From the NCBI RefSeq assembly GCF_000002995.4, contig NW_025062479.1:11513721-11577720 (forward strand): a stretch of DNA of 64,000 bases. Reading direction: 5' to 3'. The DNA comes from Brugia malayi. Lineage: Eukaryota > Nematoda > Chromadorea > Rhabditida > Onchocercidae. Shown in pieces: positions 15,918 through 28,400 of the stretch. How positions within the stretch are numbered: position 1 is the first letter of the stretch; each line of letters starts with the position of its first letter. Position numbers and translations under genes: made by a program. Below the pieces are notes generated by a model. It was given only the letters and a program-made list of their open reading frames with translations, had not been told where the DNA came from and ran no database searches.

Positions 15918-18900
15918 AAAAAAAGGAAAGGAATTACATACCCGTATTTACCCTTTTTTTTGGTGATCGTCATAAATTCGCTAAAAAGTTTTTCATTCTG
16001 ATGCTGTGAAAATAGTTCATGTAATATAGGATGTCGAGATTTAAAATGGAACTGGAGATGAGATGACATTAATAAAATCAATCTAATTACTGAAATGAAA
16101 TTGGAGGCGATTAGATTTCATTTCAAATTTCATAATCTGATTTTTTCACATCAAATACGGCATACGGAACCATCTAAATATTAGCATATGTTTCATGATT
16201 TTGAAGATTTAATAAGATTTTTTTTAATGTAACAATTGCAGATAATTTCAAGCAGATTTCAAGTTTATTTAACTGAAATAGTTGTCGTTTTTTTTTTACA
16301 AGCATTGAAATTCCATTATTTGGAAGTATATGCATAAAATTCATTCTGTGAAGTTTAAATGATTATGTATCAGAAAATCGAATGAAAATCCCGAAATAAA
16401 GTAGTATTTCGTCCTTGTAAATGATAATATGCATAGGGAGTGAATGAATGCAAACTTCAAAAAAAAAAAGAACTCTATTTACTTACTGCATCTTTTTTTT
16501 CAATGTTTATATTCTTAAGTTTTAATGTAGACATTTTTCTTTTCCATCATCTTTTCTTTTTCTCGGTAATTTACCAATGCAATTCTTTTGAAGCTAACTA
16601 CAAGTTAGCTTGTTTGCTTTTTCTTCAAATATAACTTAATCTTATTTGATTAAAGTAGTTTGCTTTAGTTTTTTTATGTTAACTCTAAATAAAATATTTC
16701 TAAGTTTTTAGGGCAATGATAAGGTTAGGTATACATGATAAATAACAATTTTATCATTTAAAAATTTTTAAAATAAATCGAAAGATTTTCAAAAGACTTT
16801 ACAAATAATAAATGGTAGGGAGTAAATAAAGGATGATGAGTGTGAGGGAAAAAGTACCAGTGACATTTGGTATCATATGGAAATGTTACGGTTATTTTTG
16901 ATGAGGGAATCGGATGTGGTAGATGCTTCTTTCCACTTCTTTTTTTTTTTTTTTTTCTTTATGAATAATTAACTAGCAGTAACACACAATAAGTAAAGAA
17001 TAAAAGTATGAGATGGAAGATTTTTTTCCCTCTAAATTTAGTATTTATTTTGTGAACATTTATTGCATTGCTTAATATGATTCCGAATAATTCGAAATGT
17101 TATCAGATTCTGGATTTACTGAGTTATATTTCATTGTTGCAGATGTATCCAGAATGGAAATATGAACATATATTGCTATAGATGAAACAAGTTCCTTCCT
17201 TTGTTGTCCTTTTTCCATCGTCGTCATTTCAATCATTTCTCATATTTGGACAACAAATGCTATCATCTCGAAATTATTACCAACTTTTAAATGATAATCA
17301 AGATTATTCAAGATAGCCACTCCCACTTCATTTAAATCCATCCAGTTTTCATTGATGATATGAATTTATCTAATGACTTATCTTTGATAAAAATAGGTCA
17401 ATATTGGTTATATTAATGACTGAAAGAGTATCAGGGGAATTTTTTTTTTTTTAAAAATTTCAGACATCAGATTTTGTTTTCATTTAATAATAGATTATTA
17501 TCGAATTTGATGATTCTTTATTGATAGTTACCAAAAAGTAATTTGTGGTTATTTTGCAGTGAAAATTAATTGCACATTTCAGGATTAATACTAAACTTGA
17601 AATTAACATGCAATGGATAAAAGAGTAACGGGAAATGTTGCTCATTTCATTATGTTTGAATATGGTGTTCAGATAATATTCAAGCTTAGTAATTCAAAAT
17701 AATCATAATCACATGACAATTATCTTTACTTTTATCTATATGATAGGAGTGATAAGTGCTATCATAACAACATAATTTGTTACTTATGCATACATGTTTG
17801 CATTATGGAAATGAATGTAGCATTTGTAGTAATACTCAAAATTGAAAGAATATCAAAATGATTTTCGATATTTTAGCTAGACATTAATTATTTGTATAAC
17901 TCATCATGAATACGTTTAATCGGTAAGTAAATTAGTAATGCGAAACTTTAATTCATTATCTTATCATTCAATAATAACATTATGAAATAATTGTAATAGA
18001 TTGTGATTACAAAATACATTATGAAATGTGAAATTAAATTTAAATTTAATTTTATAAATGAAATATGTATGAGAGAGATTAATTAAGGAGAAAAAAGAGA
18101 GAATAAGAAAAGGATAGAGCAGAAGAGAAAAAAAAAACGAGGAAAATTAAAAAGAATTAGACGCATATTAAAAAAAAAGTTTTGAATGAAATAAATAAGA
18201 AATTGTTTCAAAGCAAAATTCCAGTTCAAATTGATGCATTGATGTGAAGAAAGAAGGAAAGTGTTCTGATCGTGAAGTATATAAGGAAAAAGAGCTAAAG
18301 AAGTTGAAAAGAGTTGTGAAAGAGGATAAGATTGACCCAGTGAAGGTTAAAAAGGGGAAAATGAGGGGACAATTGCACCGTGAACATGCGCGGAACATCG
18401 TTAACAATTGATGACGCATGCCAGATGTTACAAATACATCAAATGGCTTGCTTGACAGGGGAAGCTTTAAGCTTGTCTCTTAACATCTTCCATTCATCAC
18501 TCGAAATTATTTACCACCTCGAAATTATTTTCTTTAATAAATTTCTTTTTTTTTTCTCCTCTCTCTCCCTCTCTCATATATGTATATATATACTTAATAC
18601 TATCATTAACAAAAATTGGTTAGTTTATGATAACGAATTAAGTTATTATTATCAATAATATTTGACTTATCAAGTGAAAAAAGAGAGACATTTTTCATTT
18701 ATAATGTAAATTTTGTAGTTAGTATAGCAAATGAAAAAGAATGGAGGGAGAAGCGCTGTATTTTAATTAAAATAACATTAAGGGTAAATGTATTTTGTTG
18801 ATGCAATAATCGTATATTTTGTTGTTATTATTATAAACTGTTATTGTGATAATTCTTTTATGCATATGTCTTATTTTCTAAAATTAGGGTGTTTGAAATA

Positions 18901-21900
18901 TGACTGAAACTTCCGGATGTGTATATTATATATGTAATAAACTTTAAAAACTAGAAGTCATTCATTCTTTATGCTTTATGCTTCCAGAAATATGTACATA
19001 TTATTAGTTCTGAATGTAAACATTGAAACATGAAATGGATTTGATAATCAATTTAAGGAATTGTAATGTTTGAATATTTCGATAATATAGGCTGAAAAGA
19101 TGAAATTGATTAATTATTTGAAGATAAAGGAGTAAAGTATTTTAGTAATCATAAAGCAAAACGAATATGTATGCTAAATTTAAAGGCTACTACATAATAG
19201 ATAAATGAATGATATCGTATCTGATATACAAAATATATTGTTTCTCATGTTGTAAATTCAGCAAATGAATGCATTAATGAATTTTACATAAGAAAGAAAG
19301 AATCAACCAGATGAATTAATTAACTAAAGCGAACATTAAAGCAAAAAAAGAGGAAAAACATTGTCTGCTTCTTTTTTTTAAAATTATTCTCTTCAAAATG
19401 ATTGTCTAGACGTTTTCACATCACTAATTCTAAAATTATTACTCAATTTTTTGAAATTTTCTTTTTTTCTTTCTTTCTTTTTATTCCCTTAATGCAGAAA
19501 TAGGAAGAAGAGATTTTTTTTTCCTTTATTAAAAAAGTATTTCTTTATATTTAATTTAATTAATTTGTAATTTTTGACAAAAATAAGATGAAATATTTGT
19601 TTAATTTTCATTGATATATTGTCTGTTCATCCGAGAGGTAAAAAGATTTAATAATATGTCAAATCGATGAATTGTTTGCTGACATTTGTACAGCCTCGAC
19701 AGATACTACTGCTGTTACAGGTAGACAGGTGATATATGTGTGCTACTACAATACTATTATCTTCAAAAAATACTCCTATTATTACAATTACTACCTTTAC
19801 CATTATTACTACTATTGTTTGTCCTTTGAATTGAATCTATTTGTTTCTGACATGGTAATTTAGTCTAATAATATATTCTTTTTCTTTATTTTTTTTCCTT
19901 TTTTGAATTAGGAATTATCGGTTATTTCCTATAAATCTATTCCTAGTAATCAAGATTATCATGTAAATATTACAATAAACAAGAAATACTTTTTTTTTTG
20001 TTTATTAATTTTAGCATATTATTGCAAAAATTCATTCAAATAATTAATCATATTTCTCTTAGAATATATTTACTTTTTTTTTATTTTTTGTTTTGTTTTT
20101 TAATTTTCAATGAATATTTTTTTAAATTCTCTTACGAAAAATTTATAATTTTAATGTATTATTTGTTCACTCTTTTTTTTAATAATCCTTTCATTCTTTT
20201 TCCCTATATACATTTTGAGAACGAATTGATGTCATTTTAGATGTACAGTATGCTTCACCAAGTTAGCTAAAATAAAGCATTAGAAGTATATCACAATTTT
20301 GATTGCTAACTTCAGCTAATCAAATAAAAGCATTTTTGAGATATACATTTTATAGTTTGTTTGAGTTATTCAGAAATGAGATAAAAGATAGAAGATGGGG
20401 AGACAAAAGGATAACACGGCCTCTCGTGCAACAAGCGGGAAGGTACACGGGAAAGAAGCGGGGGAAGAAGAAAAAGGCAAACGAAAGGATAAAATGTTGA
20501 TGGCTTTGACAATCGAAATAGAGTCATTTGTGTATACATTTCCTATTAGCATTTTACAATCGTATCAGACTTCTTCATATTCCATTTTATACAAAATTAA
20601 TTGCAACCTCTTTCTTTTTTAAACTGCATACCAGATTAACAAGATCAGTACTGTAAATAATTGATGTTAATCAACGATATCTTTAATAAACGTAAAATTA
20701 TCTTTATAATTTTATAATTAGTAACAATCTAATTCAGTAAAGTTTAAATCTTCTAATAGTATGCTTAATGATTTAACATTTTATATATTTAATTAACAAT
20801 CAATTAATTATATGATAGTTACACATAATGGGCATATTTGAAAATTTTTAAAAGCATTTACTTTTACATAAAATGTTGATGGACATAGCACTTTAATACC
20901 TAATTAAGTAAGCACAGTTATATGTATTCGGCCAAAAATGCTTCAGTTTTATCAAATTATTCTTAGTATTAATATTGTTAAAAATAAAACTAAAACAATT
21001 TTAGCCAGTTTTATTTTTAAAAAGCTTTCAATACAATTTTAAAGTATTATTGAAAATGAACGTAGAATTTAGTTTTTTTTTTTTCTAAAATAATTTATGC
21101 ATTTAAAAAAACTTTAAATATTATCTAAATTGTAAATCACAACAAACGTTATCATTTATAAGTTTTACAGCAAATGACGCATGGCTTGATTATTCTGTTT
21201 ATTGTTAAGGAAAGGCTTGTTGATTCATCAAACGTAATTGATTTCCGGTCCCTCTTCTATTCACCATTGATTCACAGTTTGAGCAAGCGTTCTTCCATTC
21301 CTTTTCTTTATTTTTTTTTAATCCGTCTTTTTCTCTTTTTCTTCTTGTCTCGTTCTCGTACATTTATCATTTACTGAAGCGTATTAATAAAATTGAATTT
21401 AGTTTTATTTTTTTAAATCAAAACAAAAATATATATTATTATATTTTCATTCTGATAAAATGAAAAAAGCGCAATAAGGGAAAATTTGGATAAATTAATT
21501 TCTATTTTGCAGATTTTTGCTTTCTTTTTTACTGGTTAAATTTGTGAATTTCATTAAATTTCGATGTGTAAGTTTCACTTATCAATGATGATATAGCTGA
21601 AATCTGATAGTTGTATAGGGAACCTATGAAATAAATACAACATTCCAGCAAGCAATCTGATATTGTCTATATAGTATCATTGTTTTAAATGTCAAATAAG
21701 TATGTTTTTTAGAAAAAAAAATTCCCTTTTATCAAAGAATTAATCAAATTTGAGGAAAGGATAGTTGAGAAATAGTTGAATGAGGGCAAAAAAGGTTATA
21801 AATCGGAATGGACAAACAGTAATTCCAAATAGGTTACGAAGAGAATTATTATATTTTCATTCTGATAAAAACTCTTATTATTTCTTGCGATCATTATCAT

Positions 21901-24900
21901 GATCAGTATTACCATCGTTTTCATCATTGTCAGTGTCATCATTATCTTCATTTTAGTTCATTTTCACAAAGCTTTTCACTTTTTACGGGAATGACGAAGA
22001 TGAAAGAATGAAGAAGAAAGGTAAGGAAAGAAGAAGAGAAGGAACAAAAGCGATAATAAACAAAAAGGTGAGGAAGAGAATAAATGGAATAATGGATGAA
22101 TTATAGTAGTAATAATAAGATAATAAATCATTTTAATAAATTATTACTTTGATGTTTAACGGTTTCCTTCATTATTTCATCACATTGCTCCTATTTTCAA
22201 TTTATATTATCAAATGCTTCATTTGAAGTTAATCCAATTTGTTCATATTTTATAAGAACGAGAAAAAAAAAATTAGTTGGAAATATTTACTTTATCATAT
22301 CAATAATGATTAATTAGTGACATAAAACTGATGATGAAATAATAAACAAATGATACAAATGGTATATTAGTACCGTTGTAAATAAATATGTATCGCGGAA
22401 TTTCAAATTTTACTTGACGTATCATTGTAACCAATATAAAGATAATTTGACTAATATACCTGATTAATTAAAAAACTAAAAATTTTGATTTCGTTCAACA
22501 AATTAAAAAATTAAAAAATGGATCAACATTTTATTTGTAAATGTTATTTTATTTATGGTAAAAAAAGAAAGTTAAGATAAGATTGAATACATTTATTTCC
22601 TCAAGAATTTTACTATTTCCTTCTTTTTAATAGAATGTTATATATTTTTATTAATAGATATATCATGTAATAATTAGATATAAGATTATCATGAAAAAAA
22701 ATTTTTTTTTCTTTTTGCATCTAAAATGAAAGAGTAAAAATCAAAATCATAAAAAGGTTTCCCTTAATGGTACTAATTGAAGCCATAATTGGAAACTAAT
22801 AAAGACATACATCTGTTCTAGTCAAAATTGCTCTTTATATTAGATGTATTTTTATGTAATCTTTTCATCCTTCTATCTATATTGTATTGGTAGTAATTTA
22901 TGGATGTCCTGAAAATTAAATTGATCAAATTCCATTTTAAACATGAAATTTATCATTAAGAGTTGAAATAAAAACGAAAAAATGTCGTCAAACTGTTTCG
23001 CTTAACTTCAGTGTTTTCCTTCTTTTTTATCTCTTTCTCTCTGTCTCTTTTTCCCCCTCTCCCTCTGTCTCCATCTTCTCGCAATGATATTATTTTCGAT
23101 CTTTGAAAGAATTGCAAATTCTCCAAATTAGTTCAATATGATAAATGATTTTTACAGAAAAAAAAGTTGATTGCCATAAAAAAAGGAAATCATTACAAAT
23201 TTTTTAAAAATCGATTTGTTTATTTTACTAAGCTTTTATACAATAATTTCAAAGCTTTCAAATTCTAAAAAGTTATTTGTTTTCCAATTTAAAAATTCAA
23301 AATAGAAAAAGAAATAGATGATTTGATTGATATTTAAATTTTCTGGAAGTTTAAATTACCGGCTTCCTCATCAAACTATTTCTTTGTTCAACTTCAAATT
23401 GCTTAATCAGATTTTAAATTTATATTTCGTTTCCCTCATTTTCTTTTCATCCGATCATGAAGATATCTGTGAAGCGATTGGAAAATAAAAATAAAAAAAA
23501 TGGGAATTTTTCATTGAATTAAATATATTGTGGATAGGAGAATAATCTTTACAATTTAAATGATTCATTATTGATTTGAAAAGTGAAATTTATTAGGGCA
23601 GAATTACAATTATTGCATTGTTTGGAATGATTCAATGTATTTTCAACTTCACTGCTTTTAAATGATTTCAAAAATCTATTCCTCTTCTTTTTTTTTCATA
23701 TAACCAATTACCTGAAAATTTTTTAAATTTTGCATGGTCAGTTGATTAATTATCTGAAAAAATTTTCAAATTTAATCATTTCTTCTTTTTTTTGCTCCCC
23801 AATTCGAAAATACCCATTTTTCACTATTTTTAATCATCATTCTTATCGCGCTTTTTTTTTACTGAAATCTTTTGACATTCATTTATGCTTTGTCTCCTCA
23901 CAGCAATTACATTTATTTGATTTCTATTAGATTTAAATTTCTGTTAATTCTTTTTTTGATTTTTATTAATTAATTGATTGATTGATTGATTAATGTAATT
24001 CGGTATTGATAACCTAATAAATTGAGGTCACATTTCAATGGACATTTTGATATATTTCATTTTTTTTTTTTAATTTAATGAATTCATTATTGAAAGGTTT
24101 AAGTAGATTGAGAATTGTGAAATAGAAATAATATGATAATATTTAAGTAAAATTTGGATGATAGTCTCTTTTTTTCTCTCTCTCTCTCACACAAATTATA
24201 TATGCTTCGCGATTTTTAGATCACTGAATTCATAATTCCCAGTGGATTTAAAACTTATAAAAGAATAACTACTGAATGAGCCTTGAAAGGAGAAATAAAA
24301 CAGCCATGCAAATTCTTAATGTTGAATAAAATTTAAAGACATCTTTTCATGTATTTCTTTTCTTTTTTATTCGTTTCGAAAAAAATGAGAATGATTTAAA
24401 AAGCGATTATAAAACAATTCCTTGGGATAATAAGGGATCTCAACTAACAGTTCACGCTGATACATATGCATAAAGATGAGAAAGGATTACTATAACGACG
24501 AAAGTATCAATAGGCCTTAAAGACCTTGCAGTGAATTGAAGGATGCCTCAAGTCTACCTCAATCTATCCCATTCACTTTTTGTTTCCATTTTTTTTTAAT
24601 CTTATTTTTGGATCATTATCATTCATTTATTTCACTTTCAACAATTCCAACCTTTGGATTGTAATATATTCGTGCAAACAAATACTGATTTATACTTGAA
24701 GTAGATAGACAGAGATGACTAAATTTAATATCTGAATGAATTGAATTCATTAATAGATTTCTCTTCAATTTCCGCTAATTTTAAAAAGAACGATGAAATG
24801 GATTTAGAGAAGAAATCGGGAAAGCGGAGAATAAATGTCACACGCTTTATTCAATTCATAAATGACTTTCATACTTTCAATTTTCCACTGAATTCTTTCT

Positions 24901-25490
24901 AAATTTAATTCTATTAAATTTAATTTATTACATTTTCATTTGTTATTCACTTTTTTTTGTTTTATTCCAACATTTCATACAATATTAATAATTTCTCATA
25001 TACTGTTACTATTTATTATTAACTATTTATTATCAATTATTATTGCTGATGTCATTGGAAAATAATTTAAATTTGTTAAAATATCCTAAATGAAATTTAT
25101 AATTCATTTGAGATTTTTTTTTTTTTGTTTTCTACACTATGTTGATTTTACGATTTTACGATATGGAAAAATTATCTTCACGCTCTTTCTTTCTTCCTAA
25201 TTTTGAAAAACCAACTGTACGTTTAACCATAAGCAAAGATCGACAATTGCTAGCTGACAATTAGATAAACAGAAAGGTTTCATGATAATCTTTTTCTTCT
25301 TTCCTCTAACTTCATTCAATTTTAGATCAATACATTTTTCTTCATCTGTTAATTCTTGTTTAATCGAAAGTCCTTTGATAAAAATTCGACCGGTGAATGT
25401 TAATGTTAGAAGTGTGATATATGAATTTTACTAGCTACCATTTCACTTGCAAGTTTTTGTGAAACTTATTGCAATCCTTATTTCGTCACT
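15915..25490. other. AT-rich sequence with three purine-rich islands, no confirmed gene
   Basis: Mostly simple AT-rich DNA. Islands with more G occur at about 18,235-18,500, 20,390-20,490 and 21,990-22,075. The first has a 58-codon plus-strand frame (18,235-18,408) rich in Lys and Glu, ending QLHREHARNIVNN. None has splice sites or a recognisable domain, so no gene is called. Confidence 0.55.
21435..21870 (+). repeat. 26-base exact direct repeat, two copies
   Basis: Positions 21435-21460 and 21845-21870 share the same 26 bases, ending TTTTCATTCTGATAAAA. The start-to-start distance is 410 bases. The flanks differ. Confidence 0.85.
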
Positions 25491-28400
25491 TCCTGATCTA
25501 TCACTCATTTCACCGAATCACTAGAACTGAACCCGACCCGACCCGATTCGACTTAACGCCCTACCTCCCGATTACCCCTCCCATTTGCCGAATTACTTAT
25601 CATTCGCAAACTCACCTTTGTCTTTTCCATTTGTGACTTTTGTGCTCCGTGTACCAGCCGATTCGACAATAGTCCTTTTTCAACCTGCATTCTAATGCAA
25701 CCTGTTCATTCCGTCATCTTTTTTTAAAAATTCCTTAACTTTTTTCTTTTTTTTTTTCTTACTTTTAATATCTTAACCTCTTTTTTGCTTTTGTTCGCAT
25801 GGAAAATTTTCCATTCCAATAACATTTCATTTTCATTACGACATTTTTCCATCAATACATTCGTTCATTTTCTCCATTTTCTATCTTTCAGCTTACATTA
25901 AAGTTTGAATTAATTAAAGGAAACAATTCATGGAAAAAAAGATGAAAATTAAGAAGCTAAACAATACATAAATCTTAATCCTTTATTAAGCACAATTCAC
26001 TACATTATTAATCTTATAAGTTAATCATCCGAAATTTCCTCCTCACAAATTTATCAAATTTAAATAATATCCATTGATATTGTTATCAAAAACAATTGTA
26101 TTTTGCGTGTTTCATAAATTCCAATCAATTACTTATCACAATTTATTCTAACATTTTACTGAAGCGTTCATATCTTTTATTTTAATTTATCGTTTTCTAG
26201 GAAGATCTAAATATCAAAAGTTAACAATTATTATGTTTTTACCATTACTATTATTATTTCTTTTTTCTTATTAATTACTAATTTTCATTCTTATTATTAT
26301 TATTATTATTATTGTTACTATATTATTGTTATTGCTATACTAATGCCATTATTAATACTGGAATAGAAAAATAGTGATCAAGAAACGGAAAAAGGATGCA
26401 TTGTTCGAAAAGATATGTGACACGAACAATGATCAACACTTATAAGATTTATGGCTCTTGACCTATCAAGAAGGGTATCGTTATCATTCATTGATTTTGG
26501 GCGGAATTGTTTGTTTTGAAAATACTAAACATCCTATTTCACCATTATCCCCTCTTCATCATCAATTCAATATACAGTTTTGACAGTATCCTTTATTGGC
26601 CTTTAAATAATGAATCATTTTAAGTTTGTTATTGTTATAGTTTTTTTAATTTTACTTATTTGTTTTCTTGTTATAATTTGTGTTTACAGTTAATTATTAT
26701 AAATTAATATGAATAAGGAAACAAATTTCACAATATCATTAATATTATTTTTTTATATTTTTCTTCGATCACTTAAAATTTACTCAGTTATACTATTCTT
26801 TTTTTTTTTTCTTTAAATTTATTCCTTATCCGATTATCAGATTAAAATTTAAGATTAAGAAATTTTCCGAGAGAAATTTTTCCCACTTCATAATAAATGA
26901 TGCAATTTATTTTGTCATCTCAAAAGAAAAACAAATTTATTAGCTATACTGCAAAAAATATCGAATTTTGGAAGTCTTTTTTTCAATTCTTTCATTGATA
27001 ATATTTTATGATACCAATTATTGATTTCTCCAGGAAAAAATAACAGAAATAAATGAGACATTCTTAAAATAGCATATTAATTACAGGTAAAGTAAAGCTT
27101 AAAGATAAGAGCAAATAATGGGAAATGATACGGGAAATGAGGAATGCAGAAGTTTAATTATATATATATATATTAAAAAAAGTAATTTGTTGATTTTTGC
27201 TATTTATAGTTGCATAGCTATAACCCTTGGTTCTTTTTTTTTTTGATTTTAATATTCTATGAAAATCATTAGCGAAGAAAAAATGCTCATTCGATCGCTT
27301 TTTTTTAAATTAGGTAAAAATTGCATTGTTTCCATTGTACAAAAATTTGATACTTTAATTTTCTTCTCCTCCCTTTTTCCTTTAATTTCTTTAACTAAAT
27401 CTTCACAGTTTCATTTTCTTATACATGTTCGCCAAGATAAATAATTTTTTTTCTCTTCTAATTAATTTTTTGAAATTTGGATAATTTATGCTGTTGGGAA
27501 TATTGTTGCTTTCTTAAACGTTATGTTAATAAAAAATTGTTCGGCAAATTTCAAGAATTATTGAAATTATGTAAGAAAATAAAAAGATGCGAAAATCAAT
27601 AATATTCACTTGTTACATTTACAGTAACTGATTAATTTCTGTTTCTATTGCTATTGCTTAATGATTCTGTTTTGCTGCTTATTAGCTTTTAATTGCTGGT
27701 GCTGATATATTAATTTAATATTTTTATTTATAGGGAATTAATTTTTCTTAAATCTAAGATATATATATATATGTAGAGAGGGAGAAAGAGAGAGAAAGAG
27801 AGAAAGAGAAGAAGAAGGACAGATGAATTAAGAATTGAAAATTTTCCAAATTGCAAAAGCAAATGCTTGCTTGCTTAAATTCAACAACTTTTAGATAATG
27901 CAAATTCGAAAATTTAATCCTAAAAATAAACGTATCATTAAATATAAACGAGTGAGCAAATAATTGAAAATCCTTTCATTTTTCGTTGCAATTATTTCTA
28001 AAAGTTGATGTAAAGTTTATTAATTAATTTGTTTTTCCTTAATAAAGTCAAATATGTAATTTTTTTTTTTTTGTAAATTAGGATTTCGTTAGTTCGATAG
28101 TAACATTTCATAAATTAGGATGATAATTGACAATAATATTATCAGTAAAATTTTTTATTCATGGAATTTTAACATTCAATATAAAATCAAAATTTTTAAA
28201 TGGTCAAAATTTGACGGGTGAATGAAAGAGAGAGAGAGAGAAGAAAGGACTCGGCGTAAGAAGAGAGGGATAAGGAGGGAAGAAGAGGTGAATGAGTGAT
28301 GATGGCGACAATCACTAACATTACTCTTTTTTTAAAACCGTGCATACCTTAATTAAACCGTTTTTCTTTTCGTAATTCATTCATTGTGATTTTGTGATGG

